DNA of 64,000 nt from AC-37 sp036389295. Lineage in GTDB: Bacteria > Actinomycetota > Thermoleophilia > Solirubrobacterales > Thermoleophilaceae. How positions within the stretch are numbered: position 1 is the stretch's first letter; the number at the start of each line of letters is the position of its first letter. Below the pieces are notes generated by a model. The model was given only the letters and a program-made list of their open reading frames with translations, was not told where the DNA came from and searched no databases. Shown one piece after another: positions 7,956 to 16,230 of this stretch. The stretch covers positions 40,924 through 104,923 of the forward strand of contig DASVQB010000063.1 in the NCBI GenBank assembly GCA_036389295.1, written 5' to 3'. The position numbers and the translations under genes are program-made.

Positions 7956-9017
7956 GTGGACCAGCAGGACCGGAGCCAGCCGCCGCAGGGCGCGCAGCCG
8001 CCGCAGGGGCCGCCGGCGCCCGCCTCGCCGTACGGCTCGCCGCAGGGGCCGCCGGCGCCTGGCTCGCCGCAGGGGCCGCCGGCGCCCGCTCCGCCGCAGC
8101 AGCCCTACGGGCCCGCCGCCTACGGCCCCCCGCCGCCGCCGGCGCCGCCGCAGCCCTACGGCCCCCACTACGGCTACGCGTGGGCCTTCCCGCACCCGGC
8201 TCCGCCCGACCCGCCCGAGCTGCCCGACGGCGCGAGCCCGTGGCCGCGCTGGCCGGCCTGGTACGGGCCCGCGGCGTTCGGCGTCGGCATCGGGGTGACG
8301 CTCGTGGCCGTCACGATCGTCGGCGTGATCGCGGCCCTGGCGGGAGCGAACGTCGAGGACGAGGCCACCGGCGCCTTCACGCAGATCGCGACGGTCATGC
8401 AGGACGCCATCTTCATCGCCGCCGCCGTCTTCTTCGCGGCGCGCACGGCCCCGCCCCGCCCGTGGCAGTTCGGCCTCCGCGGCTCGCGGTTCTGGCCGGC
8501 CGTCGGCTGGGCGGCGCTCGGCATCGTGGCCTTCTGGATCTTCGCCGCGGTCTACGTCGCGCTCGTCAGCCCCGAGGGCGAGCAGGGGACGCTCGAGAAC
8601 CTCGGCACCGAGGACAGCCGGGCGGCGCTGATCGGCGCCGCGGTGCTCGTGATCGTGGTCGCGCCCGTCGCCGAGGAGTTCTTCTTCCGCGGCTTCTTCT
8701 ACCGGGCGCTGCGCACCCGGATGGCGGTCCTGCCGGCCGCGCTCCTCGACGGCGCCCTGTTCGGGGTCATCCACTTCGAGGGGGCCGACACCGCCGAGAT
8801 CCTCCCGATCCTCGCCGTGCTCGGCGTGACCTTCTGCCTCGTCTACGAGCGGACCGGGACGCTCTTCACCACGATCGCCCTGCACGCCCTCAACAACTTC
8901 ATCGCCTACGGGAACGGCACCGACGAGTGGGCGGTGGCCGGCATCGTGGGCGCGACGGCGATCGCGGGCTGCATGATCGTGCCGCGGTTCCTGCCGTCGC
9001 CGGCGTCCGCGCGGTGA
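7956..9017 (+). CDS. CPBP-family intramembrane metalloprotease with Pro-rich N-terminus
   Basis: The first ~95 residues are a Pro/Gln/Gly/Tyr-rich cytoplasmic tail built from tandem SPQGPPAPG-like units that are visible as DNA repeats from about 7985 to 8095. Seven or eight membrane helices follow. They carry the CPBP/Rce1 motifs EEFFFRGFFYRALR (catalytic Glu pair, near residue 235), a following FGVIHFE and a late LHALNNFIA. These proteases cut within membranes and often act in protein processing or bacteriocin-type immunity; the substrate here is unknown. It starts with GTG, apparently leaderless, and its TGA overlaps the GTG of the next gene (GTGA), implying coupling to the ABC exporter. 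Confidence 0.9.
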   Translation: MDQQDRSQPPQGAQPPQGPPAPASPYGSPQGPPAPGSPQGPPAPAPPQQPYGPAAYGPPPPPAPPQPYGPHYGYAWAFPHPAPPDPPELPDGASPWPRWPAWYGPAAFGVGIGVTLVAVTIVGVIAALAGANVEDEATGAFTQIATVMQDAIFIAAAVFFAARTAPPRPWQFGLRGSRFWPAVGWAALGIVAFWIFAAVYVALVSPEGEQGTLENLGTEDSRAALIGAAVLVIVVAPVAEEFFFRGFFYRALRTRMAVLPAALLDGALFGVIHFEGADTAEILPILAVLGVTFCLVYERTGTLFTTIALHALNNFIAYGNGTDEWAVAGIVGATAIAGCMIVPRFLPSPASAR

Positions 9018-9781
9018 GCGGCCCCGGCGCGGCCCCGCCGGACGCGGCCCCGCCGCCGCTCGCCGTCGAGGCCCGCGGCCTCCGCAAGCGCTACGGCGGC
9101 CTCGTGGCCGTCGACGGCGTCGACTTCACCGTGCGGGCCGGCGAGTGCTTCGGCTTCCTCGGGCCGAACGGCGCCGGCAAGACCACCACGATGAAGGCGA
9201 TCTACGGCCTCGCGCAGGTCGACGGGGGCCAGCTGACGGTGCTGGGGCTCGACGCGCGGACCGAGCGGCGGGAGCTGAACGCGCGCCTCGGCGTCGTCCC
9301 GCAGGAGGAGAACCTGGACCGCGAGCTGACCGTGCGCGAGAACCTCGAGGTCCACGCCGGCTACTTCGGCGTGTCGCTCGACGGCCGGATCGACGAGCTG
9401 CTCCGCATGGCGCTGCTCGACACGCGCGCCGACGACCGCCCGCGGGAGCTGTCGGGCGGCATGAAGCGGCGGCTCCTGATCGTCCGCGCGCTCGTGAACC
9501 GGCCGCAGCTCGTGGTGCTCGACGAGCCAACGACCGGGCTCGACCCGCAGGCCCGCCTCGCCGTCTGGGGCATGCTCGACGGCCTGAAGGCCGAGGGCGT
9601 GACGCTTGTCGTCACGACCCACTACATGGAGGAGGCCGAGCGGATCTGCGACCGCCTCGTGATCATGGACCGGGGCCGGATCCAGGCCTGCGGGTCGCCG
9701 GCGGAGCTGCGTGAGCGCTACCGCGAGGAGACGCTCGAGGGCGTGTTCCTGGCGGTCGCCGGCCACACGCTGCGCGAATGA
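9014..9781 (+). CDS. NodI-like ABC-2 exporter ATP-binding protein
   Basis: The 255-residue ATPase has Walker A GPNGAGKTTT (near 50), Q-loop VVPQEENLD, signature LSGGMKRR, Walker B LVVLDEPTTGLD and the switch His in TTHYMEEAERICD. Overall similarity is to NodI/daunorubicin-type exporters. It energises export with the permease that follows. The GTG at 9014 overlaps the CPBP stop, and its own TGA overlaps the permease ATG by four bases. The transported substrate cannot be told from sequence. Confidence 0.93.
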   Translation: MSGPGAAPPDAAPPPLAVEARGLRKRYGGLVAVDGVDFTVRAGECFGFLGPNGAGKTTTMKAIYGLAQVDGGQLTVLGLDARTERRELNARLGVVPQEENLDRELTVRENLEVHAGYFGVSLDGRIDELLRMALLDTRADDRPRELSGGMKRRLLIVRALVNRPQLVVLDEPTTGLDPQARLAVWGMLDGLKAEGVTLVVTTHYMEEAERICDRLVIMDRGRIQACGSPAELRERYREETLEGVFLAVAGHTLRE

Positions 9782-10551
9782 GCGCCTACGTCCCCAGCCT
9801 GCGAGGGGCGCTGAGCGTCTGGCGGCGCGACCTCCGGGTCTTCCTGAAGATCTGGAAGGGCGCCCTGCTGCCGCAGTTCTTCGACCCGCTCTTCTACCTC
9901 GTCGCGATGGGGTTCGGCCTCGGCACCTACCTCGCGCGCGTGAAGGGGATCGAGTACCGGCAGTTCATCGCGCCCGGGCTCGTCGCGTCGGCGGTGATGT
10001 GGGCCGCGTCGTTCGAGTCGACCTGGAACGCCTTCTTCAAGATGGAGGAGACGCGCCTCTACGACGCGATCCTGTCGACGCCCGTCGACGTGCAGGACGT
10101 CGTGCTGGGCGAGGTCACCTGGTGCGCCACGCGCGCCGTCGTGTACGGGTCGAGCTTCCTGGTCGTGGTCACGGCGTTCGGCCTGGTCGACTCGCCGTGG
10201 GCGCTGGCCGTGCCGGTCTTCCTGGTCGTCGGCGGCGCCTGCTTCGGGACCATGGGGATCGCGTTCACCTCGATGATCCCGCGGATCGAGTTCAACTCGT
10301 ACTACTTCACGCTGTTCATCACGCCGCTGTTCCTGTTCAGCGGGATCTTCTACCCGCTCGACGACCTGCCCGGCTGGACGCACGTGGTGGCGTGGTTCAC
10401 GCCGCTGTACCACCTCGTGGAGGTGACCCGCTCGCTGACCCTGGACCCCGACCTCCTGCGGGTGCTGGGGAACGGGCTGTGGCTCGCGGCGGTCACCCTG
10501 GCCCTGTTCGCCGTGCCCGTGAGGTACATGCGAAGGCGGCTGGTCGCATGA
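9778..10551 (+). CDS. NodJ-like ABC-2 exporter permease
   Basis: This 257-residue protein has six predicted membrane helices and the ABC-2 membrane domain layout. That includes a conserved loop (FESTWNAFFKMEETRLYDAI) after the second helix and the terminal segment FSGIFYPLDDLPGW before PLYHLVEVTRS. It overlaps the ATPase gene by ATGA and forms the membrane half of that transporter. NodJ resemblance is in the length and the FLFSGIFYPLD motif. Substrate unknown. Confidence 0.9.
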   Translation: MSAYVPSLRGALSVWRRDLRVFLKIWKGALLPQFFDPLFYLVAMGFGLGTYLARVKGIEYRQFIAPGLVASAVMWAASFESTWNAFFKMEETRLYDAILSTPVDVQDVVLGEVTWCATRAVVYGSSFLVVVTAFGLVDSPWALAVPVFLVVGGACFGTMGIAFTSMIPRIEFNSYYFTLFITPLFLFSGIFYPLDDLPGWTHVVAWFTPLYHLVEVTRSLTLDPDLLRVLGNGLWLAAVTLALFAVPVRYMRRRLVA

Positions 10552-10640
10552 GTGCGCGCGGCGAGCGCCTGAGGCGCGCGGCGAGCGCTGGCGCGCCATT
10601 GCGCGTGGACGGCCGGCGGACCGGGAAGAATGTCCGCGCT

Positions 10641-11648
10641 ATGCGACCCGCCAGGTCACTCCCCACCGCCTCCGCGCTGCTCGCGCTGGCCCTCGCCCCG
10701 GCCGCCGCCGCCCAGACGGTGCCGGTCGAGCCGCCGGCCGCGCCGGCGCCCGCCCCGCCGGCGACGCCCGCGCCCGAGCCCGCCGCGGCGAAGCTGTCGG
10801 TCGGGGTCGCCTCGGTGGGCGATCGCGGCAGGCGCTGGGTGCTGGCGGACGAGCGGCTCGTGGCGGTCGGCCGGCTCGACCCGTTCGTGGACGGCCAGAG
10901 GGTCGTCGTCACGCTCTACCGCGGCAAGAAGCGGCTCGGCAGCAGGACCGTGAAGGTGCGGGACGTGAAGGGCCACGGCCAGTTCACCGTCGCGTTCGGG
11001 GGCGTCGGGAAGACGGGCGCCTACAGCGTGCTCGCGAAGCACAAGAAGACGGCGCAGCAGAAGGGCGCGACCTCGAAGCGCGCGCGGTTCGGGGCGATCG
11101 CCGGCAGCGCCGGCCGGTTCCAGGACGTGCGCCTGCTCCAGATCGGGCTGCGCCGGCTCGCCTACGTCACTCCGCTGACCGGCCACTTCCAGGCGGCGAC
11201 CAGGCGGGCCGTGCTCGCCTTCCGCAAGGTCAACGGGATGAGCCGCAGCATGTCGCCGTCGCAGCGGATCTTCAAGATGCTCTTCCGCGGGCTAGGCGGC
11301 TACAGGCTGCGCCACCCGAAGGCCGGCCAGCACGTCGAGGTGAGCCTCTCGCGGGCCGTGCTCGTCCTCGCCGACAGGGGCGTGCCGCAGCGGATCTACC
11401 ACGCGTCGCCCGGCAAGCCGTCGACGCCGACGGTGCGCGGCGCGTTCAGCTTCTACCGCAAGCAGCCGGGCACGAACTCGCACGGCATGGTCCACTCGGT
11501 CTACTTCCACGGCGGCTACGCGATCCACGGCTACAAGTCGGTGCCGGCGTTCCCGGCGAGCCACGGCTGCGTCCGGGTGCCGATCGCCAACGCGCTCTCG
11601 ATCTACCGGTCGATCCGGCTGGGCGAGAAGATCTTCGTCTACCGGTAG
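10641..11648 (+). CDS. secreted L,D-transpeptidase (YkuD fold)
   Basis: The 335-residue protein begins with a signal peptide (LLALALAPAAAAQT). A Pro/Ala linker and a beta-rich region follow, then a short peptidoglycan-binding-like helix region (RFQDVRLLQIGLRRLAY ... TRRAVLAFRKVNGM). The C-terminal YkuD domain carries the active-site motif SHGCVRV (Cys near residue 309) and the upstream IHGYKS. Such enzymes make 3-3 cross-links or anchor proteins to peptidoglycan. The ATG at 10641 is chosen because it gives a clean signal peptide; a GAATGT box lies 7 nt upstream. It is separated from the exporter genes by 89 nt. Confidence 0.92.
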   Translation: MRPARSLPTASALLALALAPAAAAQTVPVEPPAAPAPAPPATPAPEPAAAKLSVGVASVGDRGRRWVLADERLVAVGRLDPFVDGQRVVVTLYRGKKRLGSRTVKVRDVKGHGQFTVAFGGVGKTGAYSVLAKHKKTAQQKGATSKRARFGAIAGSAGRFQDVRLLQIGLRRLAYVTPLTGHFQAATRRAVLAFRKVNGMSRSMSPSQRIFKMLFRGLGGYRLRHPKAGQHVEVSLSRAVLVLADRGVPQRIYHASPGKPSTPTVRGAFSFYRKQPGTNSHGMVHSVYFHGGYAIHGYKSVPAFPASHGCVRVPIANALSIYRSIRLGEKIFVYR

Positions 11649-11662
11649 CCCGCCGGGCGGGC
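11648..11662. terminator. GC-rich hairpin between convergent genes
   Basis: GCCCGCC and GGCGGGC form a 7-bp stem around a single G right after the L,D-transpeptidase stop. It lies between convergent genes, a usual place for a shared terminator. It lacks a T-tract. Confidence 0.35.
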
Positions 11663-11673
11663 GGGGCCGCGCG

Positions 11674-12033
11674 TCAGCGGCGGGCCGGCACGTAGCCCGC
11701 GACGATCCGCAGCAGCACGAAGAAGGCCAGGAACGCGAGCAGCGTCGCCACCCCGCGCTCGGCCCAGACGCTGCTCGAGTCGACCACCCCCGAGAACGGC
11801 TCGAGCAGCACGTCGGCGGCGTCGTCGATCGCCTCGCGGACGTCGCTGTGCTCGGCCTCGCGCTGGCGCTCGGTCCGGGCGGACGGCGCGGGCGCGTTGA
11901 GGTCGTCGACGCGCGCGACCTGCGTCTCGGCCCCGCCCTGGGCCTCGTCGATCGCGAACAGGCCGAACGAGGCGACGAGGATCGCGGCGGCGATCGTCGA
12001 GATCCAGCGCAGCGGGGTCTGGAGCGCGGTCAC
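11674..12033 (-). CDS. small protein with two membrane helices, unknown function
   Basis: This 119-residue protein has a helix near residues 10-28 and a second near 93-113, separated by a charged, partly acidic loop (TERQREAEHSDVREAIDDAAD). I do not recognise the family. Its GTG start overlaps the TGA of the frameshifted patatin-like gene (GTGA), so the two are translationally coupled and probably act together. Confidence 0.65.
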   Translation of the reverse strand: MTALQTPLRWISTIAAAILVASFGLFAIDEAQGGAETQVARVDDLNAPAPSARTERQREAEHSDVREAIDDAADVLLEPFSGVVDSSSVWAERGVATLLAFLAFFVLLRIVAGYVPARR

Positions 12034-13143
12034 GAGCCCGACGCCCTCGCGGCGCCCGCGTCGCCGTGCAGCTCCGTGCGACGCAGCGGGTCCAGCGCGG
12101 CGACCGTGGCGTCGTAGCCGCGCCGCATCGCGTCCGGCCAGCGGCGGCGGTCGAGGAACGTGTCGAAGAACGACCAGCCGCGCAGCTCTCCGGGCCGGAG
12201 CGGCTCGACGAGCGTCAGCCGGTCGCCGAGGCGGCGCGCGCTGCGCCGGGCGAGCTCGAGCCGGCCGCCGGCGTCGACCTGCCGGCTCGCGTCGAGCAGC
12301 CCGAGCGGCCGGCGCTCCCAGCCGGAGATGTCATCGGCGCGGAGGCCGGGCGGCAGGATCACGTTGAGGCCGAAGACGCGGTCGAAGCCGCCGTCGTCGA
12401 CCAGCGGCTCGGCCGGGAACGCGTCGATCACGCCGCCGTCGACGTAGAAGTCGCCCTCCACGCGGACGGCCTCGACGAACAGCGGCAGCGCCACGGCGAT
12501 CCGGACCAGCTCGCCGAGCGTCAGCTCCGGCGTGGCCTCGCTGCCGAAGTGCTCCAGGCGGCCGCGGTCGAGGTTGTAGACGACCGTGTGGAACGGGATC
12601 TCGGGTCTCGCCGGCCGCCATGCGCCAGAGCCGGCGGTCGAACAGCCGCTCGAGCGCGTCGCCCTTCGCCAGTCCGGTGAACCCGCGCAGGGCGAGCAGC
12701 GGCAGGCGGGTCCACTGCACGTCGAGGTAGTCCTGGGGCCGCCACGAGAGCGAGAACTCGGCCATCTCCCGCGCGGTCAGCCCGGCCGCCCACATCGCGC
12801 CCCAGATCGCCGAGCCCGAGCAGGCGGAGATCGCGGCCGGCCGCACGCCCGCCTCCTCGAAAGCGCGCGCCATCCCGACGAGCGCGATCGCGCCGCCGCT
12901 GCCGCCCGAGCCGACGACCCCGACGCGCTGTCGGCGCAGCTCCGGGATCGGCCGCTCGGCGTGCGGCGGGAAGACGTCGGCGGGGATTCGCTCGTCGCGG
13001 TCGACGAGCGGCAGCGGCAGGAGCGCGCGCCGCGCGGTGCGCAGGAAGTCGAGGTCGGCGGCCAGGGAGAGGCCCGATCGCACGCGGTCCACCTGCTGGA
13101 TCCGGCGCTTCAGGTCGAACGGGTCGAGCAGGTCGAGCGCCAT
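12030..13143 (-). pseudogene. patatin-like phospholipase, frameshifted near 12603
   Basis: Patatin-like lipases cleave acyl chains with a Ser/Asp dyad. The N-terminal part shows a Gly-rich oxyanion loop (GVVGSGGSGGA) and the nucleophile elbow SACSGSAIWG. After RLWRMAAGETR the reading frame breaks. The next frame continues with EIPFHTVVYNLDRG, then YVDGGVIDAFPAEP with the catalytic Asp, and runs to 12030. The two halves join with one extra base in the GGG run at 12603-12605 (plus strand), so this is a one-base indel or an assembly error. No slippery heptamer is visible. If the extra base is real, the product ends early and lacks its Asp. The start ATG at 13143 is back-to-back with the divergent membrane protein gene. 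Confidence 0.8.
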
Positions 13144-13165
13144 GGCGCTAGCTTACGCGCGCGTC

Positions 13166-13528
13166 GTGTCGTTCCTCGTCGACCCACCGCTGCTCGTCGC
13201 GAGCGGCGAGGCGTACGCCAGGCTCGCCCCCGAGGAGGCTCAGGGCGGGCTCGCGCGAGCCGCCGCGGCCGCCTGCCTCGCGCTGTTCTGGGGCGTGAGC
13301 GGGCCGCTCTACCTGAACGCGCGCTGGACGAGGCCGCTGTGGCGGCTCTTGCCCGGCCGCGACGGCTGCGACTGGATCATCCGCTCGGGCGTCCTGCCCG
13401 TTCGCCCGCCGCGGCGCGACGCCCGGCTGGACGCGGTGGTCGTCGCGCTGTTCGCGACCTACCCGCTCTGGCTCTGGCTCGGCTGGGACCACGGCCGCCG
13501 CGCCCGGCCGCGGCCGCCCGGGCGGTGA
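13166..13528 (+). CDS. small membrane protein, unknown function
   Basis: The 120-residue protein from the GTG at 13166 (VSFLVDPPLLVASGEAYARL) has two clear membrane helices (about 32-49 and 90-107). Between them is a cytosolic stretch rich in Arg, with the run CDWIIRSGVLPVRPPRRD. I do not recognise a family. A TAGCTT box at 13149-13154 lies 11 nt upstream of the GTG; an ATG at 13142 is also in frame but overlaps the start of the divergent patatin-like gene. It precedes pyrE by 43 nt. Confidence 0.6.
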   Translation: MSFLVDPPLLVASGEAYARLAPEEAQGGLARAAAAACLALFWGVSGPLYLNARWTRPLWRLLPGRDGCDWIIRSGVLPVRPPRRDARLDAVVVALFATYPLWLWLGWDHGRRARPRPPGR

Positions 13529-13571
13529 GACCGCGCCCCACCTCCGCCGGGCCGCCGCGGCCGAGCCGCCC

Positions 13572-14126
13572 GTGAGCGCGCGCGACGACCTCGTCCGCGA
13601 GCTCCGCGACCACGCGCTGGTCCTCGGCGAGTTCACGTTGACGAGCGGACGCACCTCGACCTACCTGATCGACGCGAAGCGCGCGATCCTGCGCCCCGCG
13701 GGCTTCCGCGCCCTGGCGGAGCTGGTGGCCGCCGAGGCGCGCGAGCGCGGCGCGACCGCGGTCGGCGGCATGACGATGGGCGCCGACCCGATCGCCTGCG
13801 CGGCGCTGGCCGGCGGCTCCGACGCGGTCGCGTTCTTCGTCCGCAAGGAGCGCAAGGAGCACGGGCTCTCGCGCTGGGTCGAGGGGCCGCCGCTCGAGCC
13901 CGGCGCCCGCTGCCTGATCGTCGAGGACGTCGTGACGACCGGCGGGTCGACGATCGCGGCGATCGAGCGGGTCCGCGACGAGGGGCTCGAGGTCGTCGGC
14001 GTCCTGGCGATCCTCGACCGCCTCGCCGGCGGGGCGGACGCGATCCGGGCGGCGGCCGGCGACGGCGTCCCCTACACGGCGCTCACGACAATCGACGACG
14101 TCCACCCGGACCGGCCCGACCGCTGA
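13572..14126 (+). CDS. pyrE: orotate phosphoribosyltransferase
   Basis: PyrE joins orotate to PRPP to give OMP in pyrimidine synthesis. The 184-residue protein is full length. It shows LTSGRTSTYLIDAK near the N-terminus, the catalytic loop RKERKEHG (near 95) and the PRPP-binding motif CLIVEDVVTTGGST (near 115). It starts with GTG. It stands apart from other pyr genes, and a strong hairpin follows it. Confidence 0.94.
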   Translation: MSARDDLVRELRDHALVLGEFTLTSGRTSTYLIDAKRAILRPAGFRALAELVAAEARERGATAVGGMTMGADPIACAALAGGSDAVAFFVRKERKEHGLSRWVEGPPLEPGARCLIVEDVVTTGGSTIAAIERVRDEGLEVVGVLAILDRLAGGADAIRAAAGDGVPYTALTTIDDVHPDRPDR

Positions 14127-14133
14127 GCGACCG

Positions 14134-14176
14134 CCGCGTCGAGTTTCCATCGGTATGCGATGGAAAGTCGACGCGG
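14134..14176. terminator. long hairpin between convergent pyrE and cyclase genes
   Basis: Arms of 19 nt (CCGCGTCGAGTTTCCATCG and its complement, with one mismatch) flank a GTATG loop. It lies between the stop of pyrE and the stop of the minus-strand cyclase, so it can end both transcripts. No T-run follows. Confidence 0.6.
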
Positions 14177-14184
14177 TAGCCGCG

Positions 14185-15303
14185 TCAACCGTCCGCGAGC
14201 GGCCGCGCGCGGAACAGCGGCACGGGCTCGCGCACGTTCTTCAGCCGGCGGCGGCCGGCGGGCGACCACCTGAACTCGTCGCCGGCCGCGTCGCGGACCT
14301 CGCTCGTGGCGAGCACGCTGCCCGGCCGCGCGATGCCGGTCACGCGGCTCGCCACGTTCACCGGCGAGCCGTACCAGTCCCCGGCCCGCCCCAGGGCGGT
14401 CCCGGCGGCCACGCCGGCCCGGAGCTGTGGGAAGTCCTCGCCGGCGTCGTCCGCTCGGGCGACCAGCTCGAGCGCCGCGTCGACCGCCGGCGCCGACTCG
14501 GGCGAGACCAGCATCGCGGCGTCGCCGATCGTCTTGACGAGCCGCACCGGCGGCTCGACCGCGTCGCTCGCCAGCTCCACGAGCCGCCCGGCCAGCATCC
14601 CGAGCTCCTCCGCCGGCAGCTCCTCGCCGAGCTTCGTGAAGCCGACGAGGTCGGCGAAGCAGACGGTCACCTGCTCGGCGCCCGGGAGCCGGCCGGCCTC
14701 GATGTCGGCGCGGCCGACGACGTCGCTTCGCACCGTCTCCCGGACGTACAGGCGGAAGACGTACTCGAGCACCGGGCCCATCAGCGGCCCGAGCGTCTCC
14801 GCCGCGCCGGCGTAGCGGAGGCCGACGTCGCGCTCGGTGTCGCCGGGCCGCAGCAGCGAGCGCCCGATCAGGTCGACGGTCGCCTCCGCGATCCGCGCCA
14901 TCGACTCGCCGACCACGCGCGCGACCTCCAGGATCCCCTGCTCGGTCAGCCCCGCGTCGAGGAACTGCTTGAGCTGCCGGGCGGCCTCCACGTCGTCGTC
15001 GCCGTACACGTGCTCGTCCTCGCCGGCCCGCGGCATGCCGATCGCCTGGAGCTGCTTGAGCAGGAACTCGAGCGACACGTCCGCGTGCTCGGCCACCTCC
15101 CCGGCCGTCAGCCGGCCCTCGCCGCGCAGCACCTGCTCGACCGGCAGGAGCGCGAGGCGGTCCTCCTCGACCGCCCTCCGCAGCTCGTCCAGCGAGACGC
15201 CGCTCGCGTGGAGCTGCTCGAGCAGGTCGCGCCGGCCCGCGCGCGCCTCCTCGTCTTCGAGGCCCTCGAGGAGGCCCTCGCGCTCGAAGTCCGGGGCGGC
15301 TAT
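14185..15303 (-). CDS. Rv1264-type adenylate cyclase with regulatory domain
   Basis: Makes cAMP. The N-terminal ~190 residues match the pattern of the autoinhibitory helical domain of Mycobacterium Rv1264 (DLLEQLHASGVSLDELRRA, then AEHADVSLEFLLKQLQAIG). The class III cyclase domain has VCFADLVGFTKLGE (metal Asp), VKTIGDAAML (substrate Lys, metal Asp), DWYGSPVNVASRV (substrate Asp, transition-state Asn and Arg) and an RRLKNV end. The Lys/Asp pair indicates ATP rather than GTP. No ATG, GTG or TTG exists at the expected start; the frame begins best at an ATA overlapping the TAG of the upstream hydrolase (ATAG). That start agrees with the length of Rv1264. It is translationally coupled to the hydrolase. 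Confidence 0.88.
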   Translation of the reverse strand: MAAPDFEREGLLEGLEDEEARAGRRDLLEQLHASGVSLDELRRAVEEDRLALLPVEQVLRGEGRLTAGEVAEHADVSLEFLLKQLQAIGMPRAGEDEHVYGDDDVEAARQLKQFLDAGLTEQGILEVARVVGESMARIAEATVDLIGRSLLRPGDTERDVGLRYAGAAETLGPLMGPVLEYVFRLYVRETVRSDVVGRADIEAGRLPGAEQVTVCFADLVGFTKLGEELPAEELGMLAGRLVELASDAVEPPVRLVKTIGDAAMLVSPESAPAVDAALELVARADDAGEDFPQLRAGVAAGTALGRAGDWYGSPVNVASRVTGIARPGSVLATSEVRDAAGDEFRWSPAGRRRLKNVREPVPLFRARPLADG

Positions 15304-16187
15304 GCGCCCTCCCGCAGGAGCTCCCTGAGCCGGTCCTCGGGGAGCACGGACGGCTCGGTGGAGTCCATGAACTCGGTGAGGGCCCGGAGGAAGCCGCGCG
15401 GGTCCTCGCGGTGCGGGAAGTGCCCGGCGTCGAACGACACGAGCCGGCTGCCGGGCATCGCCTCGGTGGCCCTGACCCCGTGCGCGAACGGGATGATCGG
15501 GTCGTGCTCGCCCCAGACGATGAGGGTGGGCATCTCGGCCGCGAGGTAGAGGCGGTCGGTCGCGCTCACCCGCTGCCCGGCGGGGTCGAGGATCGTGCGC
15601 AGCGTGTGCACGAAGGCGGCCCGCGCCCCCGCGTCGGACAGCGACGAGAAGCCGCGCCACATCTCCTCGAGGTCGGACCCGGCGCGCAGGCCGAGCCGCG
15701 ACAGGAACGCAGCGGCCGTGTTCGTCCAGTCGACGATCCCGCGCGCGGTCAGCAGCGGGAGGACCAGCTCGGAGCCGGGGAGCACCGCGGCGCGCAGGAG
15801 GAGGTGGACCTCGCGGCCGAGCCCGCCGCTCGACACCAGCACGAGGCGCTCGACCCGCTCGGGGAACTGGTACGCCATCTGCATCGCGATGCCGCCGCCG
15901 AGCGAGTGGCCGACGACCGTCGCGCGGTCGTGGCCCAGCGCGGCGAGCAGGTCGCGGATCCCGCTGGCGTACGCGCCGAGCGAGTAGTCGCCGGGCGGCT
16001 TGGCGGACTCGCCGTGCCCGAGCAGGTCGGGCGCCACCACCGTGTAGCTCTCGGAGAGCGGCTCGATCACGTCGGCCCACGTGTCCGAGCTGCCGGTGAT
16101 CCCGTGGATCAGCACGACCACCGGGCCCCAGCCCGCCTGGCGGTAGCTGACCCGGTGACCGTGGAGGACTATCTCCTCGCATTCCAT
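15300..16187 (-). CDS. alpha/beta hydrolase
   Basis: The 295-residue enzyme has the oxyanion motif LIHGITGSSDTW, nucleophile elbow VGHSLGGG (Ser near 95), acid GEHDPIIPF (Asp near 235) and His in AGHFPHRED (near 262). It resembles the esterase/meta-cleavage-product hydrolase group, but the substrate is unknown. ATG follows a good ribosome binding site (AGAGGAG). Its TAG overlaps the apparent ATA start of the cyclase. The polytopic membrane protein gene lies 43 nt upstream, so all three probably share a transcript controlled from the TetR operator at 17966. Confidence 0.9.
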   Translation of the reverse strand: MECEEIVLHGHRVSYRQAGWGPVVVLIHGITGSSDTWADVIEPLSESYTVVAPDLLGHGESAKPPGDYSLGAYASGIRDLLAALGHDRATVVGHSLGGGIAMQMAYQFPERVERLVLVSSGGLGREVHLLLRAAVLPGSELVLPLLTARGIVDWTNTAAAFLSRLGLRAGSDLEEMWRGFSSLSDAGARAAFVHTLRTILDPAGQRVSATDRLYLAAEMPTLIVWGEHDPIIPFAHGVRATEAMPGSRLVSFDAGHFPHREDPRGFLRALTEFMDSTEPSVLPEDRLRELLREGA

Positions 16188-16230
16188 GGCTGACTCCTCT
16201 CTACCCCGCGTGGGGGTCGCCTAGCCGGGG

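Noticed and set aside
7985..8095. Short tandem DNA repeats that might be a CRISPR or satellite
   Set aside because: They are in-frame Pro/Gln/Gly codon repeats in the N-terminal tail of the CPBP protease, without spacers.
12595..12612. Programmed frameshift in the patatin-like gene
   Set aside because: No slippery heptamer or downstream structure is evident; a one-base indel is simpler.
14185..16182. A single 665-codon fusion of hydrolase and cyclase on the minus strand
   Set aside because: The upstream part is an Arg-rich wrong frame over the hydrolase gene; the hydrolase is intact in its own frame and ends at 15300.
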